In this document: in pieces, positions 16,214 to 22,004 of the stretch
Position numbering within the stretch: the first letter of the stretch is position 1
Layout of the letters: each line of letters starts with the position of its first letter
NCBI GenBank assembly: GCA_023424095.1
Contig: JAFAEG010000050.1
Location: 1-29,196, forward strand
Direction of reading: 5' to 3'
Source: Pseudomonadota bacterium
GTDB lineage: Bacteria > Pseudomonadota > Alphaproteobacteria > Sphingomonadales > Sphingomonadaceae
DNA length: 29,196 nt
Translations under genes and position numbers: made by a program
The notes under the pieces: model-generated
What the model saw: only the letters and a program-made list of their open reading frames with translations
What the model was told of the DNA's origin: nothing
Database searches by the model: none

Positions 16214-16924
16214 CTTGGCGCTTGCGGTCCGGTGGCGGCGGACAATCGGTCGAACAAGATCGCCGAGCTCTCGCTGCCGGCGGATTACGAACCACTGGCG
16301 CCGCTGACGGTCGATCTCGCCTGGCAGGGCGGAACGTGCCGGGCCGCGGTTGCGGGCGAGGCGCTCGACAGCGACCGGTTGGCCGAGCTGGCATTGCGGA
16401 CGCTCGAAAATTCCGTCCGCTTCCAGGAGATCGACCGCGGGTGGGCGGAGACGCTGCCGCCGGCCGTCATTCGGATGGAGCCCGAACTGCCGTGGCGCTG
16501 CGTCGCCGGGGGGATCTATCAGCTGAGGCGGATCGGCTTCGGACGACTGCGGTTCGAGCCCCGGTCAGGCGTGCCGGTCGAGATTGACGCGCCGCTTGTC
16601 GATGGTCCGAATGAAGGACCGAGGCCGGTGAAGGCGGTCGTCATCGGCGCGGACGGATCGATCCTGTTCGATGGCGCGCGCCTTGCTCCCGAACGGCTGA
16701 GCGAAGCCTTGCGCACCTTCGCGAGGGAAAGGCCGAGAGCCATGCTTGCGATCATGCCCGCAGCGCAGACGCGCATCGGCGACGTGGTCGCCCTGCTGCT
16801 TCGGGCGCGTGAGGCTGGCGTCGAATTGACGTCTTCCGACCCGATCGGCTGGGTCGGGTTCGACTATGCCGACGGAGCTCACGAGATGGAGACGCTCAAG
16901 ATTTATGCCAGCGAGCTGAAATAG
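16172..16924 (+). CDS. Lipoprotein with ExbD/TolR-like domain (copy 4)
   Basis: A 250-residue member, the most diverged of the tandem three. The lipobox is LGAC. Domain 1 has QGGTCRAAVAG and LPWRCVAGGIYQLRRIGFGR. Domain 2 reads GSILFDGARLAPERLSEALR, then RAMLAIMPAAQTRIGDVVAL and LLRAREAGVELTS; the WNG of the others is FDG here. The C-terminus is ETLKIYASELK. The signal peptide is almost identical to that of copy 3. ATG at 16172 or 16175. The gene ends a four-gene run that begins with the glutathione transferase. Confidence 0.83.
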   Translation: MMRRTGFVAALALLLGACGPVAADNRSNKIAELSLPADYEPLAPLTVDLAWQGGTCRAAVAGEALDSDRLAELALRTLENSVRFQEIDRGWAETLPPAVIRMEPELPWRCVAGGIYQLRRIGFGRLRFEPRSGVPVEIDAPLVDGPNEGPRPVKAVVIGADGSILFDGARLAPERLSEALRTFARERPRAMLAIMPAAQTRIGDVVALLLRAREAGVELTSSDPIGWVGFDYADGAHEMETLKIYASELK

Positions 16925-17015
16925 GCGTTCGGAGCCCGCCTCCCGGCAAGCCGCTGGCGAGCTTGTTGATTATCGCTTAAGGCCGCGCGTTCATTCCCGG
17001 GGGCGGATTCCTTAC

Positions 17016-17594
17016 GTGTTTCGCAAGCTGTACGACTGGACCTTGCGGCTGGCGCATCATCGCCATGCGGTGCGCAGCATGGCGGCGGTGTCGTTCGCGG
17101 AGTCGAGCTTCTTCCCGATCCCGCCGGATGTGATCCTGGTGCCGGTGGTTCTGGCCAATAGAGCGCGGGCTTACTGGATCGCGACGGTCTGCACGGTCGC
17201 CTCCGTGCTGGGCGGGATCCTGGGCTATCTGATCGGCATGTTCCTGTGGGACAGTATCGGGGTCTGGATCTCGCAGCTCTATCATCTCGAAAGCAAGATG
17301 GAGGATCTGCGCCTGCTCTATGCCGAGTGGGGTGCGCTGGTGATCCTGATCAAGGGGCTGACGCCGATCCCGTTCAAGCTGGTGACGATCGCCAGCGGCG
17401 TGTTCGCGTTCGATTTTCCGTTGTTCGTCTTGCTGGCGCTGATCACGCGCGGCTTCAGATTTTTCCTGATCGCGTTCCTGCTGAAAAGGTTCGGGGAGCC
17501 GGTGCAGGAATTTATCGAAAAGCGCCTGACGATCATCGGCTGGGTCTGCCTGATCGCCTTGATCGGCGGGTTTGCGGCGGTCGCCTGGCTGTAG
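17016..17594 (+). CDS. YqaA-type VTT/DedA-family membrane protein
   Basis: A 192-residue inner-membrane protein of the VTT (DedA/SNARE-associated) superfamily. The marks are FAESSFFPIPPDVILVPVVL in the first re-entrant region and KGLTPIPFKLVTIASG in the second, with four to five helices. Relatives are lipid flippases or scramblases, or are needed for envelope integrity; the exact role of YqaA forms is not settled. The start is a GTG at 17016 with only a weak G-rich stretch upstream. Not obviously in an operon with its neighbours. Confidence 0.9.
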   Translation: MFRKLYDWTLRLAHHRHAVRSMAAVSFAESSFFPIPPDVILVPVVLANRARAYWIATVCTVASVLGGILGYLIGMFLWDSIGVWISQLYHLESKMEDLRLLYAEWGALVILIKGLTPIPFKLVTIASGVFAFDFPLFVLLALITRGFRFFLIAFLLKRFGEPVQEFIEKRLTIIGWVCLIALIGGFAAVAWL

Positions 17595-17645
17595 CCGGCA
17601 ACCGTTTCGCGGGCGTCATAACCCACGGAAAATAATAGTCTTTCT

Positions 17646-17671
17646 GGAACCTCGCCATCCTCTCGGCCGTT
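17646..17671 (+). promoter_or_regulatory. EcfG-type general stress promoter
   Basis: GGAAC at 17646-17650, a spacer of exactly 17 bases, and CGTT at 17668-17671. This is the consensus bound by the alphaproteobacterial general stress sigma factor EcfG (GGAAC-N16/17-CGTT). It lies 32 bp before the Gln-rich gene and on the same strand. Confidence 0.75.
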
Positions 17672-17703
17672 TGCGCGGCAGGGCGGCGATCAGGAGAGAT
17701 GTC

Positions 17704-17913
17704 ATGACCAATCAGAACAATCAGGACCGCAACCAGCAGCAAGGTGGCCAGCAGGGCCAGCAGGGCCAGCAGCAGCAGGGCGGCCAGCAAGGCGGCCAGC
17801 AGGGTGACAACCAGCAGCGCGACCGCCAGCAGCAGCAAGAGCAGCAGGACGGCCAGCGCCAGCAGGGCGACAACCAGCAGCGTGGTGGCCAGCAGGGCGA
17901 CCAGCAGCGCTAG
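17704..17913 (+). CDS. Gln/Gly-rich disordered stress protein
   Basis: A 69-residue protein made almost only of Gln, Gly, Asp, Asn and Arg, with repeated GGQQG, QGDNQQR and QQQQ units and no Cys, Trp, Phe, Leu, Ile or Val. It must be very hydrophilic and disordered. The base repeats (CAGCAG/GGCCAGCAGGGC) suggest growth by slippage. The start at 17704 has AGGAGAG nearby. It sits alone between an EcfG-type promoter and a strong terminator, so it is a single-gene stress unit. The composition recalls hydrophilin or desiccation-type proteins; that function is inference. Confidence 0.82.
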   Translation: MTNQNNQDRNQQQGGQQGQQGQQQQGGQQGGQQGDNQQRDRQQQQEQQDGQRQQGDNQQRGGQQGDQQR

Positions 17914-17933
17914 ACCGCGCATCGACGCGAAAG

Positions 17934-17971
17934 CGGCCGCTCCGGGATCCTCCCGGGGCGGCCGTTTTCTT
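17934..17971 (+). terminator. Intrinsic terminator after the Gln-rich gene
   Basis: CGGCCGCTCCGGGA (17934-17947) pairs with TCCCGGGGCGGCCG (17951-17964), 14 pairs including one G-T, around a TCC loop. It is followed by TTTTCTT. Confidence 0.88.
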
Positions 17972-18048
17972 GTGCGCTTTCAAATCCGTTCGGCGGGGGT
18001 TCAACTTTTCCGGCCGATGACGCTAGGCGGTTTCGAGGGAGGCGGCCG

Positions 18049-18420
18049 ATGCGCGGGAGCAAAGTGACGATGATCGGGCTGGGCGCCATTGCGGCCCTGG
18101 GCCTCGCCGCGCCGGCTTCGGCCCAGATTGCCGGGCGGCCGGATTATGGGCCGGTGGCGCGTGCCAATCCCTTCCTTCCCGACAGCCGCCCCGCCGGGCC
18201 GAGCGCCGCCGACGAATCCCGCAATCTGCGCGAGCGGATCGGCGCGGCGCGGGAGGCCGGGACGATCAGCCGCCGCGAGGCCAGGGCGCTGGACCGCGAG
18301 GCGCGGCTGATCGGCCGGCTGGGCTGGCGCTATGGCCGCGACGGCCTATCCGCGGCGGAGCGGGCCGAGCTGGAATTGCAGGCGGCGGCATTGCGGGCGC
18401 GCGTGAACCGGCCGCGGTGA
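18049..18420 (+). CDS. Small secreted hypothetical protein
   Basis: A 123-residue protein with a Sec signal peptide ending APASAQ (about residue 26). The mature part is charged and helical: NLRERIGAAREAGTISRREA, then RALDREARLIGRLG and ERAELELQAAALRARV. It is a repeated Arg/Ala/Glu helical pattern of the kind seen in many small sphingomonad exported proteins. GAGGGAGG lies six bases before the ATG. Its stop overlaps the GTG start of the nucleotidyltransferase-like gene (GTGA). Confidence 0.78.
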   Translation: MRGSKVTMIGLGAIAALGLAAPASAQIAGRPDYGPVARANPFLPDSRPAGPSAADESRNLRERIGAAREAGTISRREARALDREARLIGRLGWRYGRDGLSAAERAELELQAAALRARVNRPR

Positions 18421-18887
18421 CGCTGGACCCACCGCTCGCCGAGACGCTGCGGCAGATCGCCGACGCGGCCGAGTCCGCCCAGGACGATTGGTGGCTGATC
18501 GGCAGCGCGGCGGTGGCCTTGCATGGCGGCGCGGTCGGGGCGCTGAAGGATGTCGACCTGCTGATGTCGGAGCGCGACGCGGCCGCCTTGCTGCGCCGGG
18601 CCGGGATCGAGCCGGCGGCGGGCGTGCCGGACGCCATGTTCCATTCGGCCGTGCGTGGCAGCTGGGAGGGGCCGCCGGTCCCGGTCGATGTGCTGGGCGG
18701 TTTCACCTTTGCCGCGGCGGAGGGCTGGCAAGCGCTGGCGCTGACCACGCGCGAGGCGATCGCGGTGGTGGACCGGACCGTGTACGTCCCGGCTGTGGCG
18801 GAGCTGAAGGCGCTGCTATTGAGCTTCGGGCGGGAGAAGGATCTGGCCCGGGCGGCACTGCTGGACGCTCGCGCCGCATCGGCCTGA
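18417..18887 (+). CDS. Nucleotidyltransferase-fold protein
   Basis: A 156-residue protein with the minimal nucleotidyltransferase pattern: WWLIGSAAVALHGG (residues 25-38), the metal-binding D45-V-D47 (LKDVDLLM) and a third acid near VPVDVLGGF. It resembles MNT/AbiEii-like and 'nucleotidyl transferase AbiEii toxin' folds, but no HEPN or antitoxin partner is adjacent. It starts at a GTG overlapping the previous stop, so it is coupled to a secreted protein gene. A role in nucleotide transfer to RNA or protein is possible but unproven. Confidence 0.7.
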   Translation: MTLDPPLAETLRQIADAAESAQDDWWLIGSAAVALHGGAVGALKDVDLLMSERDAAALLRRAGIEPAAGVPDAMFHSAVRGSWEGPPVPVDVLGGFTFAAAEGWQALALTTREAIAVVDRTVYVPAVAELKALLLSFGREKDLARAALLDARAASA

Positions 18888-18890
18888 CGT

Positions 18891-19124
18891 TCAGAGCGGG
18901 TCGGGCGATCCGGCAAATTGTGACGCGGCGGCGAGCTGGGCCGCATGCGGCAAAGTGGTCCCGGCGGGGCGGACCCGGCGGGCATGATCCCAGACCTCGA
19001 AGCCATGGGGATGATCGAGCATCGCGGCGGCGCGCAGCACGGCCTCGTCCGACTCCGCCTCCTGGACGATGGCTCTGGCGACATGGCCACGATGATCGAG
19101 AAGATAGATGCGGTACTGGGACAT
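18891..19124 (-). CDS. Small conserved hypothetical protein
   Basis: A 77-residue protein, MSQYRIYLLDHRGHVARAIV followed by EAESDEAVLRAAAML and HPHGFEVWDHARRV. It has one short beta-hairpin-like start, a helix, and an EVW motif typical of a small sphingomonad protein type of unknown role. The start at 19124 was chosen because AGGAG lies eight bases upstream; the longer reading frame has no ribosome site. It is convergent with the nucleotidyltransferase-like gene, with only three bases between stops. Confidence 0.75.
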   Translation of the reverse strand: MSQYRIYLLDHRGHVARAIVQEAESDEAVLRAAAMLDHPHGFEVWDHARRVRPAGTTLPHAAQLAAASQFAGSPDPL

Positions 19125-19241
19125 GGTCCGACTCCTGCACAACGACAAGAGCGCGACGATTTGTCTCTCAGCCGCCAGCATGCCGAAGGAATGGCTGGCG
19201 ATGGCCGAGTCTATAGCATGATCCGGCCGGCAAAGCACTGA

Positions 19242-19269
19242 TCTACATCAGGAATTCTACATCAGGAAT
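19242..19269. repeat. Perfect 14-bp tandem duplication
   Basis: TCTACATCAGGAAT occurs twice without spacing in the gap between the small minus-strand gene and the methyltransferase. It looks like a recent slippage event. The surrounding 19125-19318 gap otherwise holds only a CTGAGCCG/CGGCTCAG inverted pair. Confidence 0.7.
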
Positions 19270-19318
19270 GGGCTGAGCCGGGGCGTCCGCACGGGCGGCG
19301 GCGCGGCTCAGGCGGTGC

Positions 19319-20095
19319 TCAGGCGGGGATGGCCTCGGCGAACAGGCTGGCGCTGCCGGGGACGAGGATCTCGCGGGTCTTCTTGAGCTTCCAGCGGGCC
19401 AGCGAGGCGTCGAACCGCTCGCGGGTATAATAACGGGCGTGGACGTTATCGAGCGGGATGCCCTTGGCCAGCTTGTGCCGCAGCTTGCGCATCCGAAGCG
19501 CGAAATGGGCATATTCGGCCGGGGCGGCGAAGGGGCGCCACCAGCGGCCGTGGAAGATCGGCTCGAAAGTCTTGGCCGCGGCCTGCACCCGCGGCTCGTA
19601 CAGCCCTTGCCAGAAGATGATGCGCCCGCCGGGCTTCAGGATGCGCAAGGTCTCGGCGATGGCAGCATCCTCGTCCTCGATATGATCGAGCGAGGTGGCG
19701 AAGATGGCGACGTCGACGCTGTCATCCTTCAGCGGGATCTGCTCCGCCATCGCGCCGACCAGGCAGGGATAGTCGCGCGGCGGCGTCACGGGCAGCGGCT
19801 CCAGCCCGGCATAATGGGTGACTCCGAGTTGCTCGACATAAGCGGGCGGCGTGGGCGTGAGGCCGCAGCCGATGTCGAGAATGACCGCGTCCCGATCGAG
19901 CCCGACGGCAATGAAGCCGCCGAAAAGGTGAAGGATGGGCAATTCGGCGAGATTATATTCGTGCGACTGGTAGCGATTTTCCGCGCCGTCCTGCAGCGCC
20001 AGCCAGTCTGCCGAGCCCTGGACCTCATAGACCAGATTGCCATTCTCGCGGCTGACCGGCTCGATGTGCAGAAGTTCTTCGAACCATCCGGACAT
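19319..20095 (-). CDS. SAM-dependent methyltransferase (class I)
   Basis: A 258-residue protein with motif I VILDIGCGLTP (residues 71-81), a second-strand segment HYAGLEPLP, then the motif region SVDVAIFATSLDHIED and LRILKPGGRIIFW. It is a methyltransf_11-like fold. The N-terminal 65 residues are an extra helical cap (NRYQSHEYNLAELPILHLFG). The substrate is unknown. ATG 20095 is the only convincing start, but it has no Shine-Dalgarno sequence, so the message may be leaderless. Confidence 0.85.
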   Translation of the reverse strand: MSGWFEELLHIEPVSRENGNLVYEVQGSADWLALQDGAENRYQSHEYNLAELPILHLFGGFIAVGLDRDAVILDIGCGLTPTPPAYVEQLGVTHYAGLEPLPVTPPRDYPCLVGAMAEQIPLKDDSVDVAIFATSLDHIEDEDAAIAETLRILKPGGRIIFWQGLYEPRVQAAAKTFEPIFHGRWWRPFAAPAEYAHFALRMRKLRHKLAKGIPLDNVHARYYTRERFDASLARWKLKKTREILVPGSASLFAEAIPA

Positions 20096-20287
20096 TACGG
20101 TACAGTAACATCTGAGTCTGAGGAGTCTAGAGTTGGGGTGGCCGCTTTTTAAAGTGGTTCATCTTCCTAAGTAGAATCAATCACCTAAGGGATCCGAGTG
20201 GGAATGTGTGGGAGCGTAAAGGCAGCTTCCCCCTTACCTTAGGCTTCCGGAACTTTGCAAACTTCAGAACCAGGTGGAGAAGCCCGA
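20096..20287. other. AT-richer intergenic island
   Basis: This 192-bp gap has clearly more A/T than its surroundings, with stretches such as TTTTTAAAG and AAGTAGAATCAATCAC. It must carry the promoters of the divergent methyltransferase and the small gene at 20288. I see no clean -35/-10 pair, RNA gene or long repeat in it. Confidence 0.5.
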
Positions 20288-20536
20288 GTGAAGCGAGACT
20301 GGTGGGGTGAGCTAGAAGCGTATTTTGGCGAGAACCCTCGCTTCCAGACCGTCGAAACCGCCTTCAGCCCCGAGGGAGCCTTTGCCTTGCTTGCCGAACT
20401 TCGCCGAGAGGGCATGTCGTGGGAACAGTTCAGTTTCTGGGCCGACCTCTACCTACGCGAGCAGCGCCTCGTGCCAGAATATATGCCTCAGCATATTAAG
20501 CACATGGAGGCGCTATTTCGCCCGTGGCTTGGATAG
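20288..20536 (+). CDS. Small hypothetical protein
   Basis: An 82-residue protein, VKRDWWGELEAYFGENPRFQ, with a helical core EGAFALLAELRREGMSWEQF and a Trp/Tyr-rich tail ending FRPWLG. No family is recognised. The GTG start at 20288 follows GGTGGAGA by eight bases. Codon use is less GC-rich than that of neighbours, matching the AT-richer DNA before it, so the gene may be a horizontal arrival. Confidence 0.65.
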   Translation: MKRDWWGELEAYFGENPRFQTVETAFSPEGAFALLAELRREGMSWEQFSFWADLYLREQRLVPEYMPQHIKHMEALFRPWLG

Positions 20537-20575
20537 CTCTCGACGTGCTTGGAATCGATATAATGTCCAAAATAT

Positions 20576-20604
20576 TTGACACCTGTTCGAATCGCACTTA
20601 TCCG
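20576..20604 (+). promoter_or_regulatory. Promoter of the membrane protein/XRE operon
   Basis: A perfect TTGACA (20576-20581), a 17-bp spacer and TATCCG (20599-20604). Transcription would start inside or next to the palindrome at 20605-20626. Confidence 0.65.
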
Positions 20605-20626
20605 CCTGTCAAATATCTTTGACAGG
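20605..20626. promoter_or_regulatory. Operator-like palindrome
   Basis: CCTGTCAAA-tatc-TTTGACAGG, nine perfect pairs. The half-site TTTGACA also overlaps the -35 box at 20575-20581. It covers the transcription start and the ribosome site (AGGAGG, 20624-20629). The XRE protein two genes downstream is a natural candidate to bind it. Confidence 0.65.
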
Positions 20627-20637
20627 AGGTTGTGGTC

Positions 20638-21051
20638 ATGGGGTTTCGGGAAAAGTCGGCCTGGGTGATGGCGGTCGTGCTGGGCGGGGCGGGGCTTTGG
20701 TATCTGAGCCTGGTCGTCGGGGCGTGGCGGGAGCTGGGGACGGCGCCGCCGGCCTGGCTGGTGGTGCCCTTCATCATCCTGGTGGTGATCGCCTCGATCA
20801 TCTCGCAGGTCGTGCTGGCGATCAGCGACCCGAAGAATGCCGAGGCCGCGGCCGACGAGCGGGAGCGGCCGATCATCCACCAGGCGGGCAATTGGTCGGG
20901 GCTGGTGCTGGGCTTCGGCGCGGTCACGTCGCTTTTGCTCTATCTGGGCCATGCCGACGGCAATCTGCTGTTCCACAGTGTGATGGGCAGCCTGATCGTC
21001 TCGTCAGTGGCCGAGGAAGTGTTGCAGATCATCCTGCTGCGGCGGGCCTGA
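20638..21051 (+). CDS. Four-helix membrane protein of an XRE operon
   Basis: A 137-residue protein with four hydrophobic helices (VMAVVLGGAGLWYLSLVVG, LVVPFIILVVIASIISQVVL, LVLGFGAVTSLLLYLG and a last helix near VSSVAEEVLQIILL). A cytoplasmic loop DPKNAEAAADERER lies between the second and third. Such proteins sit next to small Cro-type regulators in many bacteria (DUF2178-like), function unknown. The ATG at 20638 with AGGAGG eight bases upstream is preferred over GTG 20632. The XRE gene starts one base after its stop, so they form one unit. Confidence 0.8.
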   Translation: MGFREKSAWVMAVVLGGAGLWYLSLVVGAWRELGTAPPAWLVVPFIILVVIASIISQVVLAISDPKNAEAAADERERPIIHQAGNWSGLVLGFGAVTSLLLYLGHADGNLLFHSVMGSLIVSSVAEEVLQIILLRRA

Positions 21052-21052
21052 G

Positions 21053-21277
21053 GTGGGCAAATCGCCACCGCCGATCACCAACCGGGTTCGCGACCTGCGC
21101 GAGGCGGCGGGGATGAGCCAGGCCGCCTTGGGCGAGGCGATCGGCGTGACCCGGCAGACCGTGATCGCAATCGAACAGGGCCGCTATTCGCCGAGCCTGG
21201 AAAGCGCCTTCCGCATCTCCCGATTGTTCGGGGTGGGGGTGGAGGATGTCTTTGGCTGGGGAGGCGACCAGGCCTGA
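21053..21277 (+). CDS. Small Cro/C1-type (XRE) regulator
   Basis: A 74-residue protein, almost all helix-turn-helix: NRVRDLREAAGMSQAALGEA, IGVTRQTVIAIEQGRYSPSL and FRISRLFGVGVEDVF. This is the compact YgzD/YozG-like type. GTG start directly after the membrane protein's stop. It probably represses its own operon through the TGTCAAA/TTTGACA palindrome (inference). Confidence 0.9.
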   Translation: MGKSPPPITNRVRDLREAAGMSQAALGEAIGVTRQTVIAIEQGRYSPSLESAFRISRLFGVGVEDVFGWGGDQA

Positions 21278-21306
21278 ACGAACGAACCGTATCGGTAAAA
21301 TAGCGC

Positions 21307-21335
21307 TTGACAGCGTCACGCTGATTCGGTAAATA
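21307..21335 (+). promoter_or_regulatory. Strong promoter ahead of the GTA cluster
   Basis: TTGACA (21307-21312), a 17-bp spacer and TAAATA (21330-21335). Two direct CGGTAAA elements flank the -35 side and overlap the -10 box, possible activator sites. It would drive either a small RNA or the long leader of the terminase genes. Confidence 0.7.
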
Positions 21336-21341
21336 TTACGA

Positions 21342-21470
21342 AGCTCAGGAAGTGCGCCGAGTCGGGATCGCCCGGTGAGGCAGCCGCCGGGGCAGGCGAT
21401 CCGGCCGCAGCAGGATCGGACGGAATTCAAGAAGGCCGGCGCGGCATTGTCGCGACCGGCCTTTTTGCTG
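21342..21470 (+). ncRNA. Structured leader or small RNA candidate
   Basis: Transcription from the 21307 promoter would begin near 21342. The RNA contains a hairpin with GGATCGCC (21365-21372) pairing with GGCGATCC (21395-21402) plus an inner CGG/CCG, and ends with an intrinsic terminator at 21432-21466. It could be a free RNA of about 125-130 nt or an attenuator in front of the small terminase gene. I recognise no known RNA family. Confidence 0.45.
21432..21466 (+). terminator. Intrinsic terminator before the small terminase gene
   Basis: AAGGCCGG (21432-21439) pairs with CCGGCCTT (21456-21463), extended by CGCG/CGCG with one bulged A, then TTTTT. It lies 20 bp before the terminase start codon. 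Confidence 0.8.
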
Positions 21471-21485
21471 GCCGGGAGAGATGAC

Positions 21486-22004
21486 ATGGCGCGAGACGAT
21501 CCGGGGTCCGCGGGCGCGGACGCGGGCGGAGAGCCGATGCGGCCGCGGCGGAGCCTGCGCTACAATGTGCAACGCCGAGCGACCTTCGTTCGGGTGCTCG
21601 CGGAAAGCTATGACATCGAGGCGGCGCTGCTGGCAGCGGAGCTGACCTGGCACGAAGTGACCGAATTGCGGGTTCGCCATCCGGACTTCGCGGCGCGGAT
21701 CGACGAAGTGATCGTCGCGGGCTTCGACCGGCTGGAAGCGGCCTTTCTGCGGGTGGCCACTGCCGCGCTGGCGGCGGAGAAACCGGACCTGAACCTGGTG
21801 CAGGCGGTGCTGAAATTGCGCCGGCCGGCGCGCGCGGTGGCGGCCCCGGCGCGGCCGTCGGCCAAGGAAGAGGCGGCCCGCAAAGGCCGGATCGAGACGA
21901 TCCTGAACAAGCTCGCGCAGCTCCATGCCGCGCGACCGGGAGGTGGCGGCGATGGACGCGATGAAGCTGATCCTGGCGCTCCGCACCGAACTGGAAGCGA
22001 GTGA
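21486..22004 (+). CDS. Small terminase subunit (GTA gp1-like)
   Basis: A 172-residue protein, first gene of the head cluster. RSLRYNVQRRATFVRVLAES, YDIEAALLAAELTWHEVTEL and RVRHPDFAARIDEVIVAGFD form the helical DNA-binding and oligomerisation core of TerS; the C-terminal tail (EEAARKGRIETILNKLAQL) contacts the large subunit in related systems. The start at 21486 has GGGAGAG at 21474-21480. It overlaps the large terminase gene. Assignment rests on position and helical layout more than on strong motifs. Confidence 0.75.
   Translation: MARDDPGSAGADAGGEPMRPRRSLRYNVQRRATFVRVLAESYDIEAALLAAELTWHEVTELRVRHPDFAARIDEVIVAGFDRLEAAFLRVATAALAAEKPDLNLVQAVLKLRRPARAVAAPARPSAKEEAARKGRIETILNKLAQLHAARPGGGGDGRDEADPGAPHRTGSE

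Noticed and set aside
17704..17913. CRISPR-like repeats in the CAG-rich stretch
   Set aside because: The repeats are short, irregular, unspaced codon repeats inside a reading frame; no CRISPR array is seen anywhere in the window.
20559..20564. Perfect TATAAT hexamer
   Set aside because: No -35 box at a suitable distance; the TTGACA/TATCCG pair just downstream is better placed.
20584..20604. GTTCGAATC, resembling a tRNA T-arm
   Set aside because: No D-arm, anticodon arm or acceptor stem can be formed around it; it lies inside a promoter spacer.
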